Source of the DNA: CAYXUW01 sp964468375 | Lineage (GTDB): Bacteria; Planctomycetota; Phycisphaerae; Sedimentisphaerales; Anaerobacaceae | DNA length: 10,020 nucleotides | Reading direction: 5' to 3' | NCBI GenBank assembly: GCA_964468375.1 | Contig: CAYXUW010000088.1 | Coordinates: 1-10,020, forward strand | Shown here: one piece after another, positions 1 to 6,467 of the stretch | How positions within the stretch are numbered: position 1 is the stretch's first letter | How the letters are laid out: each line of letters begins with the position of its first letter | The notes under the pieces: generated by a model | What the model saw: only the letters and a program-made list of their open reading frames with translations | What the model was told of the DNA's origin: nothing | The model's database searches: none | Program-made: the position numbers and the translations under genes

Positions 1-2
1 AG

Positions 3-275
3 GCGGAACCTGGCGTTTCGGTAACAAGGGAAGTGTGGGTACTCAGCAACTATGATGAAGATTTCGAGATTGAATCGACATCGACGCAAAAAGGTGCTAT
101 AAAAGTCTTGAGTCAGGAAAAGATTGACAATCGATGTAAGTTTGAGCTGGAGATAACGCCGCCGGCGGTTGGAAAGATTCAAAAAAGATCTTTCACAGAT
201 GAGCTTTTTATAAATATAAAAGGTGGCGAGAAACTTGAGATTACCTGCCGGTTATTCTATTCACGAGAAACATAG
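3..275 (+). CDS. DUF1573-like protein, C-terminal fragment (5' end outside window)
   Basis: The reading frame is open to the left edge of the window and ends at a TAG at 273-275, so only the last 90 or so residues are seen. A GTG at 33 could be read as a start, but the frame continues upstream without a stop and the protein lacks any signal peptide there, so this is most likely a truncated view of a longer gene. The visible part has an alternating-strand pattern (VTREVWVLSN, then FELEITPP, then ELFINIKG, ending LEITCRLFY) typical of the Ig-like beta sandwich of DUF1573/ASH-type proteins. These are common exported proteins in Planctomycetota and often occur near cytochrome or thioredoxin-like genes. 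The role is unknown. It lies 63 bases upstream of the cytochrome gene and may share its transcript. The family call rests on a short stretch and is moderate. Confidence 0.55.
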   Translation, partial: AEPGVSVTREVWVLSNYDEDFEIESTSTQKGAIKVLSQEKIDNRCKFELEITPPAVGKIQKRSFTDELFINIKGGEKLEITCRLFYSRET

Positions 276-338
276 AAATCGTCCCGCACCGGTTGAGCTT
301 GTGATTATGCTTAATTCAGGGAGGATGAAAGCTGTCGT

Positions 339-1709
339 ATGATGCGATTGATGGTTTGCATTTGTGTGTTGATGGCTGGGGTCTTGTCCGTATTGGCTGT
401 TTCAGCGAATGTGAGTCGTGAAACCATTCCTTCTTCTTACAACGGGCCGCCGAATGATAGCACATCCGATGTTCTTACGATTTTCCTGACTGGCAATGAG
501 CTTGGTATGTTGAAGCCCTGCGGCTGTTCCGGCGGACAGCTCGGGGGGCTTGACAAACGTTCGGCGGTTTTAAACAGCGTCCCGGTGACTCAAAGACTCA
601 TTGTAGATGCCGGTTCGCTTGTAGAAGATGATGATGAACAGAGTTTAATCAAGTTTAGAATATTAATTCAGGCGTTTAATCTGCTCGGTTACGACGTAGT
701 AAATCTGAGTCGAGAAGATATTGAGATAGCCGAAAATCTCGGGTTGCTTGATGGTATCGGTTCTGCTTTTAGTGTTATAAGTTTTCAGGGTGATGTTGAA
801 ACGAATTTGCCGGCAAAATTTACAAAGCGTTTTCCTCTGAAGGAAGGAACTGTAACCGTGACGGTTGCTGCTTTCGATACGGAGTCGGATTTGGAAGCGT
901 TGTCTGCGGAGCAGATAGGCGAACTTTTTGCCTCCGAACCTAATGTCCAGGCGATTAATATACTTATCCTGAATTATTGTGATGCTTCCGTTATTGGTTC
1001 TGTTGCAAAGACGGGGATTGTGAATTGTTTGATTTGTCCGGCAGAATCTGATGAGCCGATGGTGATTGGCGGCTCCGACGAAAAACCTTTGGTTATATCC
1101 GTAGGCAGATACGGCAAATATGTGGCCAAATTGCAAGTGAGAGATACAGACATTTGGAGCGACAAAATTTCTTTTTCCGCCGTGCCGGTCACGGAGGAGT
1201 TGCCGCAGAAAGAATCTCTTGTCGAATTATACAGGATTTACCAGCAGCTTGTTAAAGAGGAGAACCTTCTGGAAAGGCAATTGCGGTTTTCTTTGCCGCG
1301 CGGCTTGAAATACACCGGCTCGGCATACTGTGAACTGTGCCATGATTATGAGTATGAGAAGTGGAGTGCCAACCCTCATGCTGACGCTTATGCGACGCTT
1401 GAAGAGGCCGGTTCCCAGTATGACCCGGAGTGTATTGTGTGCCATGTGGTTGGCTTTGGATATGAAACTGGTTTTATCTCCGGGGATGCGACCGGCCATT
1501 TAAAAAATGTCGGCTGTGAGTGTTGCCATGGCCCCGGTTTAGAACATATTCAGACTTTGGGCAAGGCCGAGACCAGAGGCCCGATGTTGGATTGTAGCGA
1601 TTGCCACACCCCCGAACAAAGTGCCAAGTATGCGGAAAATGAGCAGCTTTATTTAGAAAAAATAATTCATTGGAGGGAACCAAATCTCCTCAGCAATGTC
1701 CAAAAATAA
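339..1709 (+). CDS. Exported UshA-like / tetraheme cytochrome c fusion protein
   Basis: This 456-aa protein begins with a signal peptide (about residues 1-23, hydrophobic core VLMAGVLSVLAV, likely cut after VSA), so it acts outside the cytoplasm. Residues 44-285 resemble the UshA-like/calcineurin-like fold: a first strand LTIFLTGNELG, then PCGC at 60-63 followed by GGQLGGLDKR. The usual metal ligands are not visible: the first-strand D-x-H is replaced by GNELG, and no GNHE motif follows. Residues 325-425 form a cytochrome c554-type (PF13435) module with four CxxCH heme sites at 331-335 (CELCH), 365-369 (CIVCH), 393-397 (CECCH) and 419-423 (CSDCH). Histidines at 347, 388, 403 and 444 are candidate distal ligands. 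Electron transfer is therefore likely, but donor and acceptor are unknown. Two adjacent ATGs (339, 342) are possible starts; GGGAGG at 319-324 is rather far upstream. The next gene starts 20 bases after the stop, which suggests co-transcription. Confidence 0.85.
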   Translation: MMRLMVCICVLMAGVLSVLAVSANVSRETIPSSYNGPPNDSTSDVLTIFLTGNELGMLKPCGCSGGQLGGLDKRSAVLNSVPVTQRLIVDAGSLVEDDDEQSLIKFRILIQAFNLLGYDVVNLSREDIEIAENLGLLDGIGSAFSVISFQGDVETNLPAKFTKRFPLKEGTVTVTVAAFDTESDLEALSAEQIGELFASEPNVQAINILILNYCDASVIGSVAKTGIVNCLICPAESDEPMVIGGSDEKPLVISVGRYGKYVAKLQVRDTDIWSDKISFSAVPVTEELPQKESLVELYRIYQQLVKEENLLERQLRFSLPRGLKYTGSAYCELCHDYEYEKWSANPHADAYATLEEAGSQYDPECIVCHVVGFGYETGFISGDATGHLKNVGCECCHGPGLEHIQTLGKAETRGPMLDCSDCHTPEQSAKYAENEQLYLEKIIHWREPNLLSNVQK

Positions 1710-1729
1710 GGAGGACTTGGAAGGTCTAT

Positions 1730-2608
1730 ATGATAAGGACATTGCGGATAACAAGTATGGTGGCGGTTGTTTTTTTCGTCCTGCCGGCTGTTTTTGGCGT
1801 TCGTGGCGATGAACAAATTGAGCAGTTTTTGAATTCCGCCGGCGCAATAGAGAAGTTTAACGATGCCAGAGGTGATAGAATTGAGGATAGCCGGAACGAG
1901 GCTTCTCCTCTTGTAAAGCAGGCGGAAGCTTTTGCATTATATTTGAATCCTCCCGTTAAACCGTCGTTGCCGGAAACTCAGGTGTCTCGTAGCAGACCCA
2001 GACCCAGAGTGCCGGTTGCACCTAAATTTAAGCTTGTCGGTACCAGTTATTATCCCCTGCATCCGGAGCAGTCTCTGGCATTGATTGATGAGCCAGGCAA
2101 GGGTTTGCGCTGGGTGAAGCAGTCCGGCGAGGTGGGGCATCTAATTATTGAGAAGGTAAAAGATGGAATTGTGGTTGTTCGAGACGGGCAGAGGACCTTT
2201 GAAATTATGGCAGAAAGGCCGGAAAGAAGAAGTCTTCTTAAGAATCCCCCCTCGTCGCCTCAGGCAGGTACAGGCAGCGGCGAAGAGGTGATAGTGTTAA
2301 GTCAGGAAGAAATGGAAGCTGCGAGACAAGAGGCATTAGCTGAGCTTGATGCTATGTTGCTTGAATTAGGGATGACTCAGCCGGCTGGCGAACCTGTCGA
2401 AACCGTCCCAGACACGAAGACGGAAAAAGTTGCTCCGACCAGAGAGAGCAGGCGTATTTCCAGCCGTGAAAATATGCGTATAAGTTCCGAAGAGGCAAAG
2501 AAGCTGGGCCGTTTAGGCCGAAGATTAGAGGACGTTCATAAGATTTCGAGGCGAATTAGGACCGATAAAACTGGAAATGATGCAAACCTTGGCGAACCAA
2601 ACGAATAG
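1730..2608 (+). CDS. GspC/PilP-like protein with homology-region domain
   Basis: I place the start at ATG 1730, giving 292 aa, because GGAAGG at 1719-1724 sits 5 bases upstream and the protein then opens with a hydrophobic segment (IRTLRITSMVAVVFFVLPAV) that serves as signal peptide or inner-membrane anchor. An in-frame ATG at 1670 would add 20 polar residues and overlap the cytochrome gene. After a Pro/Arg-rich linker, residues about 98-160 match the HR domain of GspC/PilP: FKLVGTSYYPLHPEQSLALI, then GLRWVKQSGEVGHLIIEKV, then GIVVVRDGQRTFEI. In T2SS this domain contacts the N0 domain of GspD and links the inner membrane to the secretin, which fits the secretin genes just downstream. There is no PDZ domain. 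Instead, residues 190-292 form a charged tail with a probable helix (EEMEAARQEALAELDAMLLE) and an Arg/Ser-rich end. The GspC role is inferred from domain and gene order; PilP is the alternative. Confidence 0.65.
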   Translation: MIRTLRITSMVAVVFFVLPAVFGVRGDEQIEQFLNSAGAIEKFNDARGDRIEDSRNEASPLVKQAEAFALYLNPPVKPSLPETQVSRSRPRPRVPVAPKFKLVGTSYYPLHPEQSLALIDEPGKGLRWVKQSGEVGHLIIEKVKDGIVVVRDGQRTFEIMAERPERRSLLKNPPSSPQAGTGSGEEVIVLSQEEMEAARQEALAELDAMLLELGMTQPAGEPVETVPDTKTEKVAPTRESRRISSRENMRISSEEAKKLGRLGRRLEDVHKISRRIRTDKTGNDANLGEPNE

Positions 2609-2956
2609 CTCGGCACAATTCCGAAAATATTAGCTGGATTTCCCGCCAAATCGGGGGCAAAAGATGTGCTGAATCTTGTTTATTTGTTTTTATTATGTTT
2701 TTCGTTGTTTTTTCGATTTTTGTCAATAATTTGGGATTTTTAGCAAACTATTGGCTGAAAATAAGGAACTTTTTGCTGTTTTATATGTCTGAATTAATAT
2801 GTCTTGGGGATTTGAGATAGTTGAAGATTATGTTTCTCAGAATAGGACGATTGATTGAAATATTCACAAAGGGCTTATTTTTACAGTTCAGAGCTGGTGT
2901 CCGGTAAGTATTTGGGGGGATATGCAGTTTTTGACTGGCAAGCTACGGAGTAATTT
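2609..2956. other. 348-base intergenic region before the secretin genes
   Basis: No convincing coding frame lies here on either strand. The stretch 2670-2740 is rich in T runs separated by single G or C. Near 2637-2655 two short overlapping inverted repeats occur (GATTT/AAATC, and CCCG/CGGG), but they are not followed at once by a T run, so I do not call a terminator. The size of the gap, compared with 13-86 bases or an overlap elsewhere among the secretion genes, makes it the likely site of a separate promoter for the secretin-gspE-F-G genes. I recognise no riboswitch. Confidence 0.6.
2773..2800 (+). promoter_or_regulatory. Possible sigma-70-type promoter for the secretion operon
   Basis: TTGCTG at 2773-2778 and TAATAT at 2795-2800 are separated by 16 bases, a weak match to -35/-10 boxes in an AT-rich setting about 157 bases upstream of the first secretin-family gene. 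AT-rich DNA produces such matches by chance, and promoter rules in Planctomycetota are poorly known, so this is only a candidate. Confidence 0.2.
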
Positions 2957-4990
2957 ATGCTGATAGAGCGTGATGGAAAGACAATAGTTTCGATTTGTAT
3001 GATGATTGTTGTTATGAGCGGCAGTTGTCTTTTCGCCGCCGGGCAGGGCACTACTCTCGGAACTTCGCGATACAGAGTTTTTTCCTTAAAGCATATATCA
3101 GCCGAGCAGGGCGAAAAGTATCTTGCCGAGTTGGGAATAGGGACGGTTTCACAGCTTCCCGGGCCCAACGCACTTTTGATAACAGGTCAAGCCGGCGAAT
3201 TGATTAAAGCAAGTGCTGTTTTAGAGCTTGTTGATGCGGAGGAAAGCTTTCGTATAAAAGAAATTTCCCCCGCCTCAGAGGTGATGGAATTTCCCACTAA
3301 TGAGCAAATAGCAGTTGAAGTTGGCGATATATCGATAGGTACTTTTTATGAACCGCCGGTCAGCAATGCGAGAAATAAAGCAATTATAGATGTATCTGGA
3401 GATATGATAATAGCTGTTGCCTCGTCAAGGCAGCTTGAGAAGATTGTTTCTGCTGTAACTCGGTTGCGGACGGATGAGACGGCTGAGGCGAGCAAAGCGG
3501 AAGCAGAAACAGAAATAGTCCTGGGTATTGACATTGAGGCGGAGGAAGCTGCGATTAAAAGAGCAGAACTTGAGCTTAAGAAGTTAGATGCCTCTTTTGG
3601 GTTTGATAGTCAGGCCGATGAGGAAGATGAAGAACCGGACGTGCTTTTCGATAGACTTATCGAATCGATTGCCGAGACTGGTAAAGCAGAGGAAAGTGAA
3701 AGCAGGGCTGAGAAAAAAGCGGTTGAGCAGGCCGAGCATCTGAGCCCGCTAGATGTCATTGCGGCTGTCCCGCAGAAAGAAAGCGAGGCCCGGTCCTCTG
3801 TTGGTTTAACACAAGCAGAAAAGTCAGTCTTACAGACTGAAGAATCACAACCCGCAGAACAGCTTGAAGTGGAGCCGGATTTGATTGTTGCTGAAAGATT
3901 AGATAAGGATACCGCCGGGAAACCGAAGGCGGAATCTGAGCCCGAGTCGGCTTCCACTCTTAGCTTGCCAGCACCTCCGTTGCAGAGACGAGGTTTATAC
4001 GAGCCGAGACCTGTTGCCGAAGGCGATGAGATGCTTGAGCTGGATTTGCCGGAGAAGCTTAATGTCATAGATTTGCTGGATTTAGTGGGCAAGTATCTAA
4101 AACTGGATTATATGTATGATGAAACCAAGGTGAGAGGTGATGTTGCACTTCGACTTCAGGGACCCGTCAAAATAAAAGATTTATACCCGCTTCTTGAATC
4201 TGTGCTGAAGTTTAGAGGATTCGTAATGGCCCGCAAGGGCAATTTTGTAACTATTGTTCCTGCCGGCGAAGCGTTGGATATCGACCCTGTTTTGATAGAC
4301 CCTAACGTGAGCCAGCTGGAACTCGGAGATGTAGTAGTAACCCGTATTTTTGAGTTGAATTATATAGATACCGCCAGCGCGAAGAATCTTCTGGACGGAA
4401 TGAAACTGGGTGCCAATGTTACACCCATCGAAGACGCGGGAATGCTTATCGTAACCGGCTATGCTTACCGGATGGAACGCGTAGAAAAACTTTTAGCGAT
4501 GATTGATAAGCCGGGTGAACCCAAGCAGTTTAGGTTTAGACAGTTAAAATACACGATGGCAGAGACCCTCGCTCCGAAGATTGAGGAGCTTGCCGAGCAG
4601 TTGGGAACAGTATCGGTTACTATCGCAGAACCTGCCCCCGAGACCGACCCGAGGCGTACAAGAACTGCAAGAGCAAGGCGGGCTGCAGCCAGAAGAAGAG
4701 CTGCAACCCCGGAAGCAGCAGAAGGACCGTCTGTATATTTGGACGCCGACGAACGGACAAATCGCATTCTGATGATAGGTCTTGAAGACCAGCTAAACGC
4801 TGTCGAGAACCTGATAGATTCTCTTGATGTCGAGCAGCAGGACTTTCGGACTTTGCGATTATACGATATCCAGTATGTCGGCGCCGATGAAGTGGTAAGC
4901 AAGCTCAAAGAGCTCGGCATAATCGGCGGTGAGCGGGAAACCGCTGGCGGCGGCAGAATCTCCCGCCCCGGACCTGAGGAGAAACGATAA
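2957..4990 (+). CDS. Exported secretin N-domain protein without channel domain (GspD N-terminal part)
   Basis: This 677-aa protein starts at ATG 2957, with GGAG at 2947-2950 and an in-frame stop at 2951 that excludes any longer start. A signal peptide covers about residues 1-28 (hydrophobic IVSICMMIVVM, cut near LFAA). Residues 37-95 form a secretin_N-like domain (YRVFSLKHISAEQGEKYLAE, later NALLITGQ). Residues 100-172 look like a second, more divergent one. Residues 176-340 are an acidic, low-complexity linker. Residues 356-437 match the N0 domain (LNVIDLLDLVGKYLKLDYMY, GFVMARKGNFVTIVP), 455-518 N1, and 522-626 N2 with an Arg/Ala-rich insertion at 566-588. Residues 629-656 give only the strand-helix first half of a further N domain before a Gly-rich tail ends the protein. 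The beta-barrel core is absent; it is encoded by the next gene, 44 bases on. The product probably forms the periplasmic ring that docks on the GspC-like protein. An assembly error is possible but disfavoured. Confidence 0.8.
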   Translation: MLIERDGKTIVSICMMIVVMSGSCLFAAGQGTTLGTSRYRVFSLKHISAEQGEKYLAELGIGTVSQLPGPNALLITGQAGELIKASAVLELVDAEESFRIKEISPASEVMEFPTNEQIAVEVGDISIGTFYEPPVSNARNKAIIDVSGDMIIAVASSRQLEKIVSAVTRLRTDETAEASKAEAETEIVLGIDIEAEEAAIKRAELELKKLDASFGFDSQADEEDEEPDVLFDRLIESIAETGKAEESESRAEKKAVEQAEHLSPLDVIAAVPQKESEARSSVGLTQAEKSVLQTEESQPAEQLEVEPDLIVAERLDKDTAGKPKAESEPESASTLSLPAPPLQRRGLYEPRPVAEGDEMLELDLPEKLNVIDLLDLVGKYLKLDYMYDETKVRGDVALRLQGPVKIKDLYPLLESVLKFRGFVMARKGNFVTIVPAGEALDIDPVLIDPNVSQLELGDVVVTRIFELNYIDTASAKNLLDGMKLGANVTPIEDAGMLIVTGYAYRMERVEKLLAMIDKPGEPKQFRFRQLKYTMAETLAPKIEELAEQLGTVSVTIAEPAPETDPRRTRTARARRAAARRRAATPEAAEGPSVYLDADERTNRILMIGLEDQLNAVENLIDSLDVEQQDFRTLRLYDIQYVGADEVVSKLKELGIIGGERETAGGGRISRPGPEEKR

Positions 4991-5018
4991 AAGTAACGGC
5001 CTTAAAAGGCGGAAATTT

Positions 5019-5024
5019 AGGAGG
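5019..5024 (+). promoter_or_regulatory. Shine-Dalgarno site of the channel-forming secretin gene
   Basis: AGGAGG lies 10 bases upstream of ATG 5035. It is the best ribosome binding site in the window and supports independent initiation of the second secretin gene, as opposed to translation by frameshift from the gene before it. An ATG directly after it (5025) is followed at once by TGA and sits too close to the site to serve as a start. Confidence 0.7.
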
Positions 5025-5034
5025 ATGTGACTCG

Positions 5035-6381
5035 ATGGTTAACTCAGTAAATTCAGTAAAAGCGATTACGGCAGGATTGTTAATCCTGTTGCTCGTCGGC
5101 TCAGCGATTGCTGCGGATGAAGAGCCGCAGGTGGTGATAGTCGAGTCAACTAATTCTCTTTTGGTAAATGCCACCCCTGAGCAGCACGCCCGTATAGCGG
5201 AGGTTTTGGCCTATATAGACAACGAGACCATCGAAAAAGCAATACCCTATGTAATTTACCCGCTTGAAAACCAGGACCCTGCTAATTTGGCCGAAGTTCT
5301 GCAGAAACTTATTCAGGAAACTATAAAAGACAAAGAAGGCAAGATTCAGCAGACAATAAGAAAAATAGATGAAAACATTACCATCGTTCCTGACGAAAGC
5401 ACTTTTTCGATAATTGTTTATGCCAGCAAGAAAAATCAGGAATGGATAGGAAATCTAATAAGGCAGTTGGATAAAAGAAGGCCGCAGGTGCTGATTGATG
5501 TCTCCCTTGTCGAAATAACGCGGGAGGACCTGTTTGAGTATGACCTAAATCTTATATCGAATGCCAAAGACCTCGTAACCAACAATATTGCGGTAAAAGG
5601 CGGTTTATTGCCCGTCGCTGCTGCTATCGGCAATGAGCTTGAAGGCGGGTGGAATTTAACGGATTCTGAAGGCACATCTACGGGGCAGGTCAGGGGCTTC
5701 TATGCCGAGGATAACATCCAGATGTTGTTAACCGCTATGGACAAAAAGAACTATGGCCGAATACTCGCTAAGCCCAAAGTTCTTGTCAACGACAACGAAG
5801 AAGGAATAATACAAACTACCGAGAAAACCTATGTAAGCGAGGAAACTACGAGCTATACAAGTGAAGGCGAACCGGTTGTCGCAAGGCAATGGAAGGAATA
5901 CCCCGCTAAAATAGAGCTGTCGATTACACCCAATATCAGTGAGGGTGATTTGCTGCGTCTTGTAGTCGATATGACCCGTGAAGACTTTGAGAAAAAGGAA
6001 AATGCTCCGCCGGATTACAGAACGAGCAATGTCAGCACAACTGTTACTGTTCCGGACGGCAGCACTATTATTCTCGGCGGGCTTACAAAACTAAACCAAA
6101 CCAAAGGTGGTAGTAAAGTCCCTGTCCTGGGTGACGTTCCAATTGTAGGACAGTTATTCAGAAGTGTAGCTAACAGTGACAAGACAAGTAAGCTCTACAT
6201 CTTTGTGAAGGCCAATATCCTGCGGCCTGAGGAGACCGTTGGTCTTGCACAGCTTCGGAGAATCTCAGAAAGAAACAGGGCCGGCTTCGAGGAGGCGGAA
6301 CGCAGCTTCCAGGATCACGAGAGTTTTCCGGGCGTAGATCCGGAGCCGATGGACCCGTTGCGTGTTCTTGATGTGGAATAA
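5035..6381 (+). CDS. gspD: Type II secretion secretin, channel-forming subunit (GspD C-terminal part)
   Basis: This 448-aa protein would form the outer-membrane gate of the T2SS. Residues 1-26 are a clear signal peptide (ITAGLLILLLVGSAIA, cut at AIA). Mature residues 31-63 give only the second half of an N domain (PQVVIVESTNSLLVNATPEQ and the following helix). Residues 69-147 form a complete N domain, and 148-397 the secretin core, with RPQVLIDVSLVEI at its start, ILAKPKVLVNDNE in the middle, and the signature GGSKVPVLGDVPIVGQLFR ending at 376. Residues 398-448 are a polar tail that may act like the pilotin-binding S domain. GspD proteins are commonly 600-750 aa with N0-N3 on one chain; this one lacks N0-N2, which are encoded by the preceding gene. 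The start is fixed by AGGAGG at 5019-5024 and the signal peptide. PilQ is a less likely alternative given the neighbours. Confidence 0.88.
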   Translation: MVNSVNSVKAITAGLLILLLVGSAIAADEEPQVVIVESTNSLLVNATPEQHARIAEVLAYIDNETIEKAIPYVIYPLENQDPANLAEVLQKLIQETIKDKEGKIQQTIRKIDENITIVPDESTFSIIVYASKKNQEWIGNLIRQLDKRRPQVLIDVSLVEITREDLFEYDLNLISNAKDLVTNNIAVKGGLLPVAAAIGNELEGGWNLTDSEGTSTGQVRGFYAEDNIQMLLTAMDKKNYGRILAKPKVLVNDNEEGIIQTTEKTYVSEETTSYTSEGEPVVARQWKEYPAKIELSITPNISEGDLLRLVVDMTREDFEKKENAPPDYRTSNVSTTVTVPDGSTIILGGLTKLNQTKGGSKVPVLGDVPIVGQLFRSVANSDKTSKLYIFVKANILRPEETVGLAQLRRISERNRAGFEEAERSFQDHESFPGVDPEPMDPLRVLDVE

Positions 6382-6394
6382 AAAATGTGGTATT

Positions 6395-6416
6395 GGGCAA
6401 TACTGTGCTATTGCCC
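6395..6416 (+). repeat. Inverted repeat (hairpin 1) between secretin gene and gspE
   Basis: GGGCAATA at 6395-6402 and TATTGCCC at 6409-6416 form a perfect 8-bp stem with a 6-base loop, 13 bases after the secretin stop codon. No solid T run follows, so it is not a typical intrinsic terminator. It could stabilise or mark processing of the mRNA, or attenuate transcription into gspE. Confidence 0.55.
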
Positions 6417-6435
6417 TGAGCAATGTGTTTCAAGA

Positions 6436-6457
6436 GGGCAGGCATATAGACCTGCCC
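6436..6457 (+). repeat. Inverted repeat (hairpin 2) just upstream of gspE
   Basis: GGGCAGG at 6436-6442 and CCTGCCC at 6451-6457 form a perfect 7-bp GC-rich stem with an 8-base loop, ending 10 bases before the gspE ATG. It occupies the place where a ribosome binding site would be expected and none is seen, so it may lower or regulate gspE translation. The core GGGCA/TGCCC is shared with the hairpin at 6395-6416, which allows alternative pairing. Confidence 0.55.
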
Positions 6458-6467
6458 CTGCAGTATT

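Noticed and set aside
325..342. Five-codon leader ORF whose TGA overlaps the ATG of the cytochrome gene, and a similar ATG-TGA at 5025-5030.
   Set aside because: Both ATGs directly abut the GAGG of the ribosome binding site, too close for initiation, so they are probably chance.
2637..2660. Short inverted repeats after the GspC-like gene, considered as an intrinsic terminator.
   Set aside because: Stems are only 4-5 bp and are followed by AAAAGATG, not by T residues.
2860..2956. Possible c-di-GMP (GEMM-type) riboswitch upstream of the secretin genes, suggested by GACG and AAAGGGC strings.
   Set aside because: The conserved GEMM elements are not present in order and no paired stems fit.
3610..4092. 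Long open frame on the minus strand opposite the acidic linker.
   Set aside because: It is the Ser-rich complement of a Glu/Ala-rich coding segment, a usual shadow effect, with no start signal or family resemblance.
4976..5040. Possible -1 programmed frameshift or sequencing indel joining the two secretin genes; the downstream frame is open from 4978, overlapping the end of the upstream gene.
   Set aside because: No slippery heptamer is visible around AAACGATAAAAG, the joined protein would carry a hydrophobic signal-like segment inside an N domain, and the downstream gene has its own AGGAGG, ATG and signal peptide. An indel cannot be fully excluded without reads.
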